Assembly: GCA_965242535.1 (NCBI GenBank) | Contig: OZ251458.1 | Location: 1,240,001-1,304,000 of the forward strand | Source of the DNA: VXRD01 sp965242535 | Lineage (GTDB): Bacteria; Latescibacterota; UBA2968 | Direction of reading: 5' to 3' | DNA length: 64,000 nt | Shown: piece by piece, positions 35,191-43,730 of the stretch | How positions within the stretch are numbered: the stretch's first letter is position 1 | Layout: the number at the start of each line of letters is the position of its first letter | Notes under the pieces: generated by a model | Seen by the model: only the letters and a program-made list of their open reading frames with translations | What the model was told of the DNA's origin: nothing | Database searches by the model: none | Program-made: the position numbers and the translations under genes

Positions 35191-37173
35191 TCACACATGG
35201 GAAAGCCTTCCGATCATCTCGGCAATGCGGTCGGTCGCGTTTTTCAAATCCGCGTCAATGGCGGTCAATTCGCGGGGCGGTGCGAATGCGTAGAAATGGC
35301 GATTGAAGGGAATCTCGTAGCCCAACTTGGTCTTGCTGTGGTCGATCCACGCATCGGGAATATGCGGGCGCACTTCGCGGTCAAAGTAGGCGTCGACATC
35401 TTCGCGCAACGGCACGTTTTCGCAATCGCGCAATTCCGGATCGGGTTCGGGATCGCCCTTGCGGTCGGTGCAAACATCGGCGGTTTCATCGCGCTCGCCC
35501 AAGGCGTGGCAGATCGCCTTTTTCTGCGTGGCGGTGAGATTCACCTCTGCCTTTGTGAAAGCGTCTGCGAGAACGCCCGCGAACGCGTCGCGGTTTTTGT
35601 ACGTCTGCGCGTCATCCGAAAGAACCGCGAGCACGCGCCGTTGGTGTTCTTTGGGCAGACGGGCAAATACGGGCGTGGATTTGAGGATGGCGATGCGGTC
35701 GTCGCAGACCTGAAAATTGAGCTTGAGCGGGCGGTCGATGGTGACGCGCTGGTACCCAAAGTCGATGTTGTCGAAAATTTTCACCCGGCCTTTCACCGCT
35801 GCAAAATCCCCAAACAGGCGCGTGATTTTGGCGATCTGTTCATCCGAGATTCGCTTGCGCTTGTTGCCCAAGCTCTTGGCCATGGGCACGTGAAAGTCCG
35901 TGGCGTCGATCAGTTGGACCTTGCCCGCGCGCTGCGCCGTCTTTTTGTTGGTGATGATCCAGATATAGGTCGCGATGCCGGTGTTGTAAAACATATCGGG
36001 CGGCAACGCGATGATCGCTTCGAGATAATCGCTTTCGATGATCCACCTGCGAATCTCGCTCTCGCCACTGCCTGCGGCGCCCGAAAACAGGGGCGATCCG
36101 TTGAGCACGACCGCGAGGCGAGACACTTCGCCATCGGCGTTGAACTTGGAGATCATGTGTTGCACAAAGAGCAGGGATCCATCGCTGACTCTGGGGAGGC
36201 CCGCGCCAAAACGCCCCCTGTCGCCGAGATCGCGCGCTTCGTCCTTGACGGTGGTTTCCACATTTTTCCACGTCACGCCAAACGGCGGATTGGACAGCAT
36301 GTAGTCGAATTTTTCGTCGGGCAAGCCGTCTTCGGTAAAGCTGTTGCCGGGGTGGATGTTTTTGGCGTTTTGCCCCTTGATCATCATATCCGACTTGCAA
36401 ATGGCATACGTCTCGTCGTTGAGCTCTTGCCCAAAGACGATCAAACTCGCGCGCGGGTTGAGTTCCCTGAGATATTCTTCGGCGATGGAGAGCATCCCCC
36501 CGGTGCCGCAGGCAGGGTCGTACAGCGTGCGGATGATGCCGGGTTTGGTCAGCACGTCATTGTCTTCGAGAAACAGCAAATTGACCATCAAGCGGATGAC
36601 CTCGCGGGGCGTGAAGTGCTCGCCTGCGGTTTCATTGCTCTGCTCGGAGAATCGGCGGATGAGTTCTTCGAAGATGTAGCCCATCTGCAAATTGGAAACC
36701 CGATCCGGATGCAAGTCCGCTTGGGCAAACCGGCTGACGACGAGATAGAGCAAGTCGTCGCGGTCGAGGCGGGCGATTTGTTCGGGCAACCCAAACCGGT
36801 CGATGAAGATGTCGCGCACATCGCGGGAAAACCCGTTGATCATGCGGTTCAGGTTCGCCGCGACGTTGTCGGGATCGTCGAGGAGCTTTTCAAACGTGAA
36901 GGGACTCGTATCGTGAAAGCCGTGCCCGCTGGCGAGGTTGAGAATTTCCTCGCGCATGATGTCGTTGATGTCCGCGGGCAGGGTTTCCAATTCGGCTTGC
37001 ACCGCGTCTTTCGTCGGCGCCAACACGCAGTCGAGCCGCCGCAAAACCGTGAACGGCAGCACCACCTTGCCATACTCCGATTGCTTGTAATTGCCCCGCA
37101 ACAGCTCGGCGATAGACCAAATAAAGCCGATGTGATCGCCAAAATCCCTGCGGGCACTCGAATGATTCGCCAT
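35191..37173 (-). CDS. hsdM: Type I restriction enzyme, methylase subunit (HsdM)
   Basis: N6-adenine methylase subunit, 660 residues. It has the N-terminal HsdM helical domain (HIGFIWSIAELLRG), SAM motif I DPACGTGGM and catalytic NPPF in MLSNPPFGVTW. The ATG at 37173 follows GGAG with 8-nt spacing. It begins the hsdM-hsdS-putAbiC unit. The C-terminus carries a long extension, rich in charged residues, that includes RTDRKGDPEPDPELRD-like text typical of this HsdM subgroup. Confidence 0.95.
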   Translation of the reverse strand: MANHSSARRDFGDHIGFIWSIAELLRGNYKQSEYGKVVLPFTVLRRLDCVLAPTKDAVQAELETLPADINDIMREEILNLASGHGFHDTSPFTFEKLLDDPDNVAANLNRMINGFSRDVRDIFIDRFGLPEQIARLDRDDLLYLVVSRFAQADLHPDRVSNLQMGYIFEELIRRFSEQSNETAGEHFTPREVIRLMVNLLFLEDNDVLTKPGIIRTLYDPACGTGGMLSIAEEYLRELNPRASLIVFGQELNDETYAICKSDMMIKGQNAKNIHPGNSFTEDGLPDEKFDYMLSNPPFGVTWKNVETTVKDEARDLGDRGRFGAGLPRVSDGSLLFVQHMISKFNADGEVSRLAVVLNGSPLFSGAAGSGESEIRRWIIESDYLEAIIALPPDMFYNTGIATYIWIITNKKTAQRAGKVQLIDATDFHVPMAKSLGNKRKRISDEQIAKITRLFGDFAAVKGRVKIFDNIDFGYQRVTIDRPLKLNFQVCDDRIAILKSTPVFARLPKEHQRRVLAVLSDDAQTYKNRDAFAGVLADAFTKAEVNLTATQKKAICHALGERDETADVCTDRKGDPEPDPELRDCENVPLREDVDAYFDREVRPHIPDAWIDHSKTKLGYEIPFNRHFYAFAPPRELTAIDADLKNATDRIAEMIGRLSHV

Positions 37174-37233
37174 TGCATCACTCCAAAAAATAAGGGCGGG
37201 CACGGGAACGCAATCCAGTATCATTTCCAGCAG

Positions 37234-37341
37234 TCAAAGACAATGAGACCCAAATTCTCGGTATTCGCGCACGGGCAGGGCGTACAGAGCCGACACCTCG
37301 CCTTTTTCTAGCGTGGCGATGAATTTCAACGCAACAGCCAT
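37234..37341 (-). CDS. Possible 35-residue leader protein before hsdM
   Basis: ATG at 37341 preceded by a strong GGAGG five nt upstream. The frame MAVALKFIATLEKGEV... ends in TGA at 37234. It lies between the HigBA-like pair and hsdM on the same strand. It could be a small regulator, a leader peptide or the remnant of a larger gene. Support is only the ribosome binding site and position. Confidence 0.4.
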   Translation of the reverse strand: MAVALKFIATLEKGEVSALYALPVREYREFGSHCL

Positions 37342-37389
37342 TTACGCCTCCTTTGACGCGGGCATGCGGAACTCGGCTTTCGACTGGAA

Positions 37390-37734
37390 TCAGAAAATAG
37401 CGACTTGGATATAGCCATTTTTTTCATTTTGAGATTTCTGTTTTACCGTCAGGGTGACATTTTGATCGAGTTTGATGAGCCAGTCCATCAGGCGATCAAA
37501 AGTAAATCGCCGAAGTTCACGACCTCGTTTCAGTTTTGAAATACGAGCCTGATCCGTGCCGAGAATTTGGGCTGCTTCAATTTGTGTTAGCCTTCGATCT
37601 TCGATAAGTTTGAGAATTGCCAATGCGAGTTCGGCTTTTGCTCGCATGCCATCTGAGTCATCGACATTGAGATCGGCAAAAATATTGCCACTGCTTTTTT
37701 TTACTGTCTCGACAGTTTTGATGGTATTTGCCAT
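37390..37734 (-). CDS. XRE-family antitoxin (HigA-like)
   Basis: A 114-residue protein with a helix-turn-helix in LTQIEAAQILGTDQARISKLKRG and a conserved tail (FTFDRLMDWLIKLDQNVTL) typical of XRE antitoxins of HigB/Gp49-type toxins. AGGAG precedes the ATG. It starts 3 bp after the toxin gene, giving the toxin-first order of HigBA. It probably neutralises the toxin and represses the operon. Confidence 0.88.
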   Translation of the reverse strand: MANTIKTVETVKKSSGNIFADLNVDDSDGMRAKAELALAILKLIEDRRLTQIEAAQILGTDQARISKLKRGRELRRFTFDRLMDWLIKLDQNVTLTVKQKSQNEKNGYIQVAIF

Positions 37735-37737
37735 CGT

Positions 37738-38091
37738 TCACGCTCCTGTATGATGTGCCTGTGCCCGACGTAGTCGTTGCCGAATCACATCCATGTCTGC
37801 TTTCGGGGTGCGCCTGCCCCGTTTGGATTTTTTCTTAAAACAGTGCAAGACATAGATGGCATCTCCAAAATTTGCTACGTAAACCGTGCGATAAGTGTCT
37901 TTATTGTAACGTGCGACAAGTTCCATAACACCCTCCAAACCCGTGAGTAGTTTTGATGTTGCCGGGGTCATGCCACACTGTACTCGATACAGATCAAAGC
38001 CTATGTCATCTCGCACCGGCTTTGGGAATTTTCGCAGGTCGCGGCGAGCACTGCCAATAAAATACGCGGATTTTAAGATTTCATTTTTCAT
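37738..38091 (-). CDS. RelE/HigB-type (phage Gp49-like) toxin
   Basis: A 117-residue toxin: SARRDLRKFPKPVRDDIGFDLYRVQ, then YRTVYVANFGDAIYVLHCFKKKSK, the Gp49/HigB signature, and a basic C-terminus. It probably cleaves mRNA at the ribosome when released from its XRE antitoxin, encoded next. It begins the minus-strand run leading into hsdM. Confidence 0.88.
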   Translation of the reverse strand: MKNEILKSAYFIGSARRDLRKFPKPVRDDIGFDLYRVQCGMTPATSKLLTGLEGVMELVARYNKDTYRTVYVANFGDAIYVLHCFKKKSKRGRRTPKADMDVIRQRLRRAQAHHTGA

Positions 38092-38267
38092 TTTGCATCA
38101 TGGCCTAAAAGACGCAAAACTGCAAGCGAGAAAAGAGCGATATTGCTACTTTGAAAAAAGAAGCAAAAAGCACAAATTAGTTGAAACTTGCGTCCATTGA
38201 CAGAACAAAGTATAGTGTATGGCGACATCTCGAAAGCCCATTGCAGACACATTGCGAAAGGACATCC

Positions 38268-39626
38268 ATGCGACCCAATATCATTTTGATCAACTGCGAC
38301 GACCTCGGCTATGGCGATCTCGGCTGTTATGGCTCGCGCATCAACAAAACGCCGGCACTCGATAAAATGGCCGAAGAAGGCATGCGATTCACCGATTTTT
38401 ACATGGCGTCTCCGGTGTGTTCGCCCTCGCGTGGGGCCATGCTCACCGGTTGCTATCCATCGCGCATCGGCTTTGGCGCGTTCGATGGGCGCTGGGTGCT
38501 CTTTCCCGGTCAGGGCATCGGACTCAATCCCAGTGAAATCACCATCGCCAAACTCCTCAAAACCCGGGGCTACGCCACCAAAATCGTGGGGAAATGGCAC
38601 TGCGGGGATCAGCGAGAATTTCTGCCCACGCGCCACGGATTCGACAGCTACTACGGCATTCCGTACAGCAACGACATGGGCCGGCAACGAGAAGACGACA
38701 AATACCCACCATTGCCCTTGTTGCGAGACGAAGACGTCATCCAGGCGCAGCCCGACCAGCGCGGGATCACCGAGCGCTACGCGGAAGAATGCGTGCGGTT
38801 CATGCGCGACAACAGGGACCAACCCTTCTTTTTGTACCTCGCGCACATGCACGTCCACCTGCCGCACTATCCCCCCGAAGCCTTTGTCCGCGAATCCGAA
38901 AACGGCGTGTACGGCGCGGCCGTGGCCTGCATCGACTGGGCCGCCGCCGTCATTTTTGCCGAACTCAAATCTCTGGGCCTCGACGACGATACCCTCGTCA
39001 TCTTCACCAGCGATAACGGGTCGCGCGCCCGCGACGAGGGCGGCAGCAACCACCCATTGCGCGCCACCAAAGGCACGACTTGGGAAGGCGGTCAGCGCGT
39101 CCCGTGCCTCATGCGCTGGCCCGGCAAAATCCCCGCGGGCGGCGTCTGCGGCGAACTCGCGTCGGCCATGGATCTCTATCCCACCCTCGCGGCCCTCGCA
39201 GGCGCAGACGTGCCCGCGGATCGCACCATCGACGGCAAAGATATCGGCGCGCTCATGTTCGCAGAAGACGGCGCGACAACGCCACACGAAGCCTTTTTTT
39301 ATTACAAGCGCAACAGCATCGAAGCCGTGCGGAGCGGCAAGTGGAAACTCCACATCCGCAAAGACGATCGGGAACGCGAGGAACTCTACGACCTCGAAGC
39401 GGACATCGGGGAAACCCGCGACCTCGGCGACCGGCACCCGGACATCGTGCGGGAACTCAGGGCGAAAATCGACGCCTGTCGCAAGGACATCGGCGACGAA
39501 GCCGCGGGCATCACAGGCGAAAACATCCGCCCCGCCGGCCGCGTTGAAAACCCCGAGACCCTCACCCAGCTCTCCGTCGACCACCCCTATATGATCGCGA
39601 TTTACGACCTCAAAGAACGCGGTTAA
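38268..39626 (+). CDS. Type I sulfatase (arylsulfatase A-like)
   Basis: A 452-residue sulfatase with NIILINCDDLGYGD at the N-terminus (metal-binding DD), the formylglycine motif C51-S-P-S-R55 and VIFTSDNGS as the second metal site. KGTTWEGGQRVPCLM is the usual arylsulfatase substrate-side segment. There is no signal peptide. The start at 38268 follows AAAGG. It leads a three-gene run with a dioxygenase and the ArsC-like selenoprotein. Confidence 0.94.
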   Translation: MRPNIILINCDDLGYGDLGCYGSRINKTPALDKMAEEGMRFTDFYMASPVCSPSRGAMLTGCYPSRIGFGAFDGRWVLFPGQGIGLNPSEITIAKLLKTRGYATKIVGKWHCGDQREFLPTRHGFDSYYGIPYSNDMGRQREDDKYPPLPLLRDEDVIQAQPDQRGITERYAEECVRFMRDNRDQPFFLYLAHMHVHLPHYPPEAFVRESENGVYGAAVACIDWAAAVIFAELKSLGLDDDTLVIFTSDNGSRARDEGGSNHPLRATKGTTWEGGQRVPCLMRWPGKIPAGGVCGELASAMDLYPTLAALAGADVPADRTIDGKDIGALMFAEDGATTPHEAFFYYKRNSIEAVRSGKWKLHIRKDDREREELYDLEADIGETRDLGDRHPDIVRELRAKIDACRKDIGDEAAGITGENIRPAGRVENPETLTQLSVDHPYMIAIYDLKERG

Positions 39627-39647
39627 TTTTGCAGGAGGTACGCGCTT

Positions 39648-40391
39648 ATGGCCCTCGCGCCCGAACAGATCGCCGCGTTCAAAACAGCGGGCTATGTCGT
39701 CGTCCGCGATCTGATCGCGCCATCTGTGTTGGCCGATTGGCGTGCCCAAATTCGCGCCAAATTCGGCGATTTGTCCGATGGTCAAAAAGCCGTGGGATCG
39801 CGGCCACAACACCGCGCCGACATCGCCATTCTCAGGGGCTTTCGCTTTTCGCCATCGAAAACGCAACTCGTCCACCAGCCCAAAGTCAAAGCCATCGTCG
39901 ATCAACTCGGCGGCGGGCACTTCTGCGGCGAAGACGGCAACCTGCGCCTGCTCTTGCCCGAACCCCAACGCGAATGGCGCCTGCCCGACCGAGGGCACAT
40001 CGACGGTTATCTCGGCAGGCGACGAACGATGCCGTTTCTCCTCGGCTTGGCGACTTATATCTACGACGTGGAAGCGCGCGGCGGCGGCACGGTCTTCTGG
40101 CCGGGCAGCCACCTCGCATCGTGGAAATTTCTCCGCAAATACCCCGATCACCTCGACCGCAGTTTTAAGGCCCATCCCGAATATCTCGCCATGGTCGCAG
40201 GTATCCGACCCGTTGAAGTGCCCGCCAAAGCGGGCGACGTCATTTTTTGGCATTGCAACATCTTGCACGAAACCTCGCACAACGCGAGCGACCGCATCCG
40301 CTGCGGCCTCTTCGCCCGCCTGCCCCACAAAGACCAAGAGATGTTCCGAGACGAAATTCCCGACGACCTGTGGAAACGCTGGCGGATTTGA
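39648..40391 (+). CDS. Phytanoyl-CoA dioxygenase-family protein
   Basis: Fe(II)/2-oxoglutarate-dependent oxygenase of the PhyH family, 247 residues. The facial triad is visible as HID (GHIDGY) and distal His in LHETSHN. The 2-oxoglutarate-binding Arg is probably in DRIRCGLF. GGGTVFWPGSH is typical of the family. AGGAGG stands before the ATG. It is 21 bp downstream of the sulfatase and 22 bp upstream of the ArsC-like gene. The substrate is unknown; many relatives hydroxylate small metabolites rather than phytanoyl-CoA. Confidence 0.9.
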   Translation: MALAPEQIAAFKTAGYVVVRDLIAPSVLADWRAQIRAKFGDLSDGQKAVGSRPQHRADIAILRGFRFSPSKTQLVHQPKVKAIVDQLGGGHFCGEDGNLRLLLPEPQREWRLPDRGHIDGYLGRRRTMPFLLGLATYIYDVEARGGGTVFWPGSHLASWKFLRKYPDHLDRSFKAHPEYLAMVAGIRPVEVPAKAGDVIFWHCNILHETSHNASDRIRCGLFARLPHKDQEMFRDEIPDDLWKRWRI

Positions 40392-40413
40392 CCCCTCACA
40401 AAGGAGATCGACG

Positions 40414-40764
40414 ATGCAACCCCTGACCATTTACCACAACCCCAACTGAAGCAAATCCAATGGCGCGGTGGATATTTTGCGCGCCCGCAACGTCGAGTTC
40501 GACGTGGTTGAATACCTGAAAACGCCGCTGGGCGAAGCGATGTTGAGAAAATTTCTCGCGCTTCTCCCCGGCGAACCCAAAGACCTGATTCACCCCAGTT
40601 CTTTTGAGGATTTGGGGCGCGACATCGACGATTACAACACGCCCGATGCACTCGTCAATTTGCTCTTGGAACACCCCGAAGTGATGAATCGCCCGGTGTG
40701 CATTCGCGGAAACCGCGCCGTGATCGCCCGCCCGGCAGAAGCCGTGTACGACCTCCTCGATTGA
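40414..40764 (+). CDS. arsC: ArsC-family glutaredoxin-like reductase, probable selenoprotein (in-frame TGA = Sec12)
   Basis: Read with TGA at 40447-40449 as selenocysteine, the product is 116 residues. It begins MQPLTIYHNPN, then Sec12, then SKSNGAVDILR. In ArsC/YffB-type enzymes this position is the catalytic cysteine of NPxCSKS, so Sec replaces exactly that Cys. The rest matches the family end to end: GRDIDDYNTPDALVNLLLEHP, then NRPVCIRGNRAVIARP. AAAGGAG lies 7 nt before the ATG at 40414. A SECIS-like hairpin follows the TGA (40462-40485). Other genes here end in TGA, so recoding is local. It is last in a run with a sulfatase and dioxygenase and is followed by a terminator. A nonsense mutation is the alternative, but the rest of the frame shows no decay. 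Confidence 0.85.
40462..40485 (+). promoter_or_regulatory. Candidate bacterial SECIS hairpin in arsC
   Basis: GGCGCG (40462-40467) pairs perfectly with CGCGCC (40480-40485) around a 12-nt loop that starts with G (GTGGATATTTTG). The loop begins 18 nt after the TGA. This fits the general bacterial SECIS rule: a hairpin shortly downstream with a G at the start of the loop. Folding was judged by eye only. Confidence 0.6.
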
Positions 40765-40804
40765 AAACAGCCGCCGAGACCTGAACCTCGGCGGCTGTTT
40801 TTTT
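40764..40804 (+). terminator. Rho-independent terminator after arsC
   Basis: AAAACAGCCGCCGAG (40764-40778) and CTCGGCGGCTGTTTT (40787-40801) pair perfectly over 15 bp and are followed by further T residues. The left arm starts at the last base of the arsC stop. Confidence 0.92.
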
Positions 40805-40821
40805 ATCGCTCGTCTTTGCGC

Positions 40822-41379
40822 TCACAGGCGTTTGATGCAAAAGTCCGAAAAGCGCATCCAGTGGTCGCCCTCTTCCGGGCCGTTGTAGCACTGGATGCTG
40901 ACTTGATCGTCGCCCGGCGGCGGGAGTTCGCCCCGTGCCGCGGTTTGAAAATCGGATTCGCCGTCGGCGCGATACTGCGCTTCCCAAGTGCTCGCCGTGA
41001 CGACGAGGCGCAGGCGGACGCTTGGCGTTCGCATGGGCTTTTTCCCGGGAATGATGTAGAGATCGCCGTCGATGAGTTCTTTGACCTCTTTGAACACGGG
41101 TTCGCCCTCGCGATACCAAGTGATGCCCGCCTGTTCGTATTGCTGTGTCGGATGGGTGTGGTTGGCGACGGTGACTTCGATGGCATAATCGCCTTTGCCG
41201 CGGTCTGGCGCAGATCTGATCAGGGCGTTTTGCACGGTGTCCTTGACGCCCGGGCGCACGCAAATTTCCAAGCCGCCATTCCGCACGCGCCAATCGTCGG
41301 GGCACTCGCGCAACCACGACCAACCGCTGTCGAGCGCGCCGTCGAATGCGTCTCGAAAAATGATTTGTTCCGTGCTCAT
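40822..41379 (-). CDS. DUF1349-like concanavalin-fold protein
   Basis: A 185-residue protein resembling DUF1349/β-xylosidase C-terminal-like lectin folds: SGWSWLRECPDDWRV near the start, QAGITWYREGEPVFKEVKEL in the middle, and VSIQCYNGPEEGDHWMRFSDF at the end. There is no signal peptide. It may bind or process a carbohydrate. GAGGAG before the ATG at 41379 fixes the start. It converges with arsC across the terminator. Confidence 0.75.
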   Translation of the reverse strand: MSTEQIIFRDAFDGALDSGWSWLRECPDDWRVRNGGLEICVRPGVKDTVQNALIRSAPDRGKGDYAIEVTVANHTHPTQQYEQAGITWYREGEPVFKEVKELIDGDLYIIPGKKPMRTPSVRLRLVVTASTWEAQYRADGESDFQTAARGELPPPGDDQVSIQCYNGPEEGDHWMRFSDFCIKRL

Positions 41380-41458
41380 AAGGTCTCCTCGCGTTGTCGG
41401 GTTGATTGCACGCATTTAGGATCGATGCAATCCCCAGTGACGTGACTCATTACGGGGT

Positions 41459-41782
41459 TTAGGGGATGCGCGATTCAAAGAAGTCGGCGGCGAGCATGAT
41501 TTGATCCCGTTGGCGCGCGACGAGCCCTTTGACGCGCGGGAGATATTCGTCTGTCCATCGCGGGTCGCGGCGCACGGCTTGTCGCGCATGGTCAAAGTGC
41601 GTGTAATCGCGGTAGGCCCAAATGTGAACCACGCGGTTCAATTTGCCGATGTCGGTATAATACCAGCCGGCGAGTTTGATGCCGTGTTCTTCGCGCAGTG
41701 GCAGGGCCACCTCTCGCACCGCATCCATGTAGGCTTGCAATGCGCCTGGGTTCAGGTCGTAGGTTCGCATGTCGTAAATCAT
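41459..41782 (-). CDS. NIPSNAP-family protein
   Basis: A 107-residue ferredoxin-fold (dimeric α/β barrel) protein: MIYDMRTYDLNPGALQAYMDAV, GWYYTDIGKLNRVVHIWAYRDY and a RR-DPRW segment. NIPSNAP proteins have no settled bacterial function. GGAGG before ATG 41782 supports the start. Confidence 0.85.
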   Translation of the reverse strand: MIYDMRTYDLNPGALQAYMDAVREVALPLREEHGIKLAGWYYTDIGKLNRVVHIWAYRDYTHFDHARQAVRRDPRWTDEYLPRVKGLVARQRDQIMLAADFFESRIP

Positions 41783-41857
41783 AAAATCCTCCAAAAAGAA
41801 GGCCGCGAATATTCATTGGCGGCCTTTGTGGCGTCAACCCCTCTTGACGCGGTGATG

Positions 41858-41931
41858 TGGTTGCCCCCCAGGGATTCGAACCCCGATTCTACGGTCCAGA
41901 GCCGCATGTCTTGCCATTAGACGAGGGGGCA
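41858..41931 (-). tRNA. tRNA-Gln (CUG)
   Basis: A 74-nt cloverleaf with the acceptor stem TGCCCCC/GGGGGCA, discriminator A and encoded CCA. The T-loop is GGTTCGAATCC. The anticodon loop CTCTGGA gives anticodon CTG. It lies directly downstream of gltX on the same strand. Confidence 0.93.
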
Positions 41932-41935
41932 AAAA

Positions 41936-43357
41936 TCAGAAACGCAAACTTTTCAGTGCCTTTTTCAATCGGCGAATGCAGGTTTGCCGCCCGAGCACGG
42001 CCATCAATTCAAACAAGCCCGGGCCGAAGCCAATGCCGCAAAGCGCGAGGCGCGTTGGGTGGATGAGTTTGGACGCGGACATGCCGAGTTCGCCGGCGAG
42101 CGAGCGCGTCGCGCCTTCGATGTCGCTTTCGCCGAACGCATCCAAATTTTGCAAGTGGTCGATCATCATCTCAACGCGCATGGGCGTATCGGCCTTCCAG
42201 TGTTTTTTGGCGGTTTTGGGATCGTAGGTCTCCGGGTCGCAAAAAAAATAACCGGCGTGTTTCAGGTCTTGAAGCGCGTGCAGGCGCGGCTGCAACATTT
42301 CGGCGATCCGCGTCAACACATCGCGCCGATCGCGCGCCTCGGCTTCTGTGATCCACCCCTCGGCGATCCAAATTGGGATGGCGTCGTCCAAGACCTCATC
42401 GACCGGGCGGAGGCGCATGTGTTCGCCATTGAGCCAGATCAATTTTTTATCGGCAAAAACCGCGTCTCGTTTGTGCAACCCGTCGACCGAAAACGCCGCG
42501 ATCAAGTCATCGCGTGCAAACACTTCGCGCGCATCGCCGGGCGACCACCCCAACAGCGCGAGATAATTGAACATCGCGTCTGACAAAACCCCTCGCGCGC
42601 GGTATTCCGCAATGGTGGTGGCGCCGTGGCGCTTTGACAACTTGCTGCCATCCGGGCCTAAAATCAGGGTCGAATGCCCGTATTCGGGCACCGCCCATGA
42701 AAGTGCTTGAAACAGCATGATTTGCTTGGGCGTATTCGACAGGTGATCCGCCGATCGCAACACCATGTTGACGCCCATGTCGCGATCGTCGACCACCACC
42801 GCGAGATTGTAAACCGGCGAGCCATCGGGTCGGAGCAATACGAAATCTTCGATCTCGGCATTGCGCCAACGTTGCACTCCGCGAATGCGATCCCGCCAGG
42901 TGGTTTCGCCTGCGGGCACCTTAAACCGCACGACTTTTGGACGCCCCTCGGCTTCGTAAGCCGCCTGCTGTTCCGGGGGCAAATCCCGTTCGTAGCGCAC
43001 GCGCCGCTTCTCGACCTGCGCCCGCTTTTGCATGGCGGCGAGTTCTTCGGGCGTTTCGTACCCGTAATACGCATGGCCTGTGGCGAGCAGACGCTCTGCG
43101 GCGCGTTTGTGCGCTCGGGCGCGATGCGATTGAAAAACTGGCTCGCCGTCAAACTCGACGCCGAGCCAGTTCAAACCGTCTAAAATCGTTTGGACGGACG
43201 ATTCGGTATATCGCTCGCGATCCGTATCTTCAACGCGCAACAGCAATTTCGCGCTGTGGTGTTTCGCGTAGAGATAATTGAAAATCGCGGTTCGCGCATT
43301 GCCCACGTGAAACCCACCTGTGGGGGACGGCGCGAATCGCAAAACCATGTCGGACAT
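41936..43357 (-). CDS. gltX: Glutamyl-tRNA synthetase
   Basis: Class I aminoacyl-tRNA synthetase, 473 residues. The N-terminal RFAPSPTGGFHVGNART holds the HIGH-like motif (HVGN) and LSKRHG is the KMSKS equivalent. The C-terminal anticodon-binding helical domain is complete. The ATG at 43357 is preferred; the alternatives are 43348 and a GTG at 43366. GAGG stands 11 nt upstream. If no glutaminyl-tRNA synthetase exists elsewhere, this enzyme may be non-discriminating and also charge the adjacent tRNA-Gln; this cannot be told here. Confidence 0.95.
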   Translation of the reverse strand: MSDMVLRFAPSPTGGFHVGNARTAIFNYLYAKHHSAKLLLRVEDTDRERYTESSVQTILDGLNWLGVEFDGEPVFQSHRARAHKRAAERLLATGHAYYGYETPEELAAMQKRAQVEKRRVRYERDLPPEQQAAYEAEGRPKVVRFKVPAGETTWRDRIRGVQRWRNAEIEDFVLLRPDGSPVYNLAVVVDDRDMGVNMVLRSADHLSNTPKQIMLFQALSWAVPEYGHSTLILGPDGSKLSKRHGATTIAEYRARGVLSDAMFNYLALLGWSPGDAREVFARDDLIAAFSVDGLHKRDAVFADKKLIWLNGEHMRLRPVDEVLDDAIPIWIAEGWITEAEARDRRDVLTRIAEMLQPRLHALQDLKHAGYFFCDPETYDPKTAKKHWKADTPMRVEMMIDHLQNLDAFGESDIEGATRSLAGELGMSASKLIHPTRLALCGIGFGPGLFELMAVLGRQTCIRRLKKALKSLRF

Positions 43358-43381
43358 CAAAAACACATCCTCAAATATTAT

Positions 43382-43474
<93 letters not shown>

Positions 43475-43510
43475 GCAATCGACAAGTGAAAGCTATCGGC
43501 CATCGCCTTT

Positions 43511-43598
43511 TGGCGGTGGGGGTGGGATTCGAACCCACGGACCCGCGAAGGTCAACGGTTTTCAAGACCGCCCGATTCAACCGCTCTCGCACCCCACC
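43511..43598 (-). tRNA. tRNA-Ser (UGA)
   Basis: An 88-nt class II tRNA with the acceptor stem GGTGGGG/CCCCACC, discriminator G and encoded CCA. The anticodon loop CTTGAAA gives TGA. It is 36 bp upstream of tRNA-Ser(GCU). Confidence 0.94.
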
Positions 43599-43698
43599 CT
43601 ATCGCCCAAAAGTATAGACAAGCACCCCCTCTATGTCAAGGGGTTTGTGGCGTTTGAGCGCGAATCGACGAAGGGCGTCGGTTTTGGGATTGGGGCGA

Positions 43699-43715
43699 GG
43701 ACGGGCACGGGGGCC
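43699..43715. repeat. Partial REP-like palindrome next to MITE copy 2
   Basis: GGACGGGCACGGGGGCC matches one half of the REP palindrome. A matching other half (GCGGGGCCTATCTCTAC) stands just beyond the far end of the MITE at 44119. This suggests that the MITE sits within or beside a REP copy. Confidence 0.55.
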
Positions 43716-43730
43716 ATCTGCACCAACTAA

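Noticed and set aside
38197..38216. TTGACA and TATAGT as a promoter for the second sulfatase gene
   Set aside because: The spacing is only 8 nt; a σ70 promoter needs about 17.
38088..40430. 780-codon open frame antisense to the second sulfatase and dioxygenase genes
   Set aside because: Low-complexity translation without domains. The plus-strand genes have catalytic motifs and ribosome binding sites.
40447..40449. TGA in arsC read as a plain nonsense mutation or as a changed genetic code
   Set aside because: The frame on both sides is undamaged and the codon lies exactly at the redox cysteine. Many other genes here end with TGA, so a global code change is excluded; selenocysteine explains it best.
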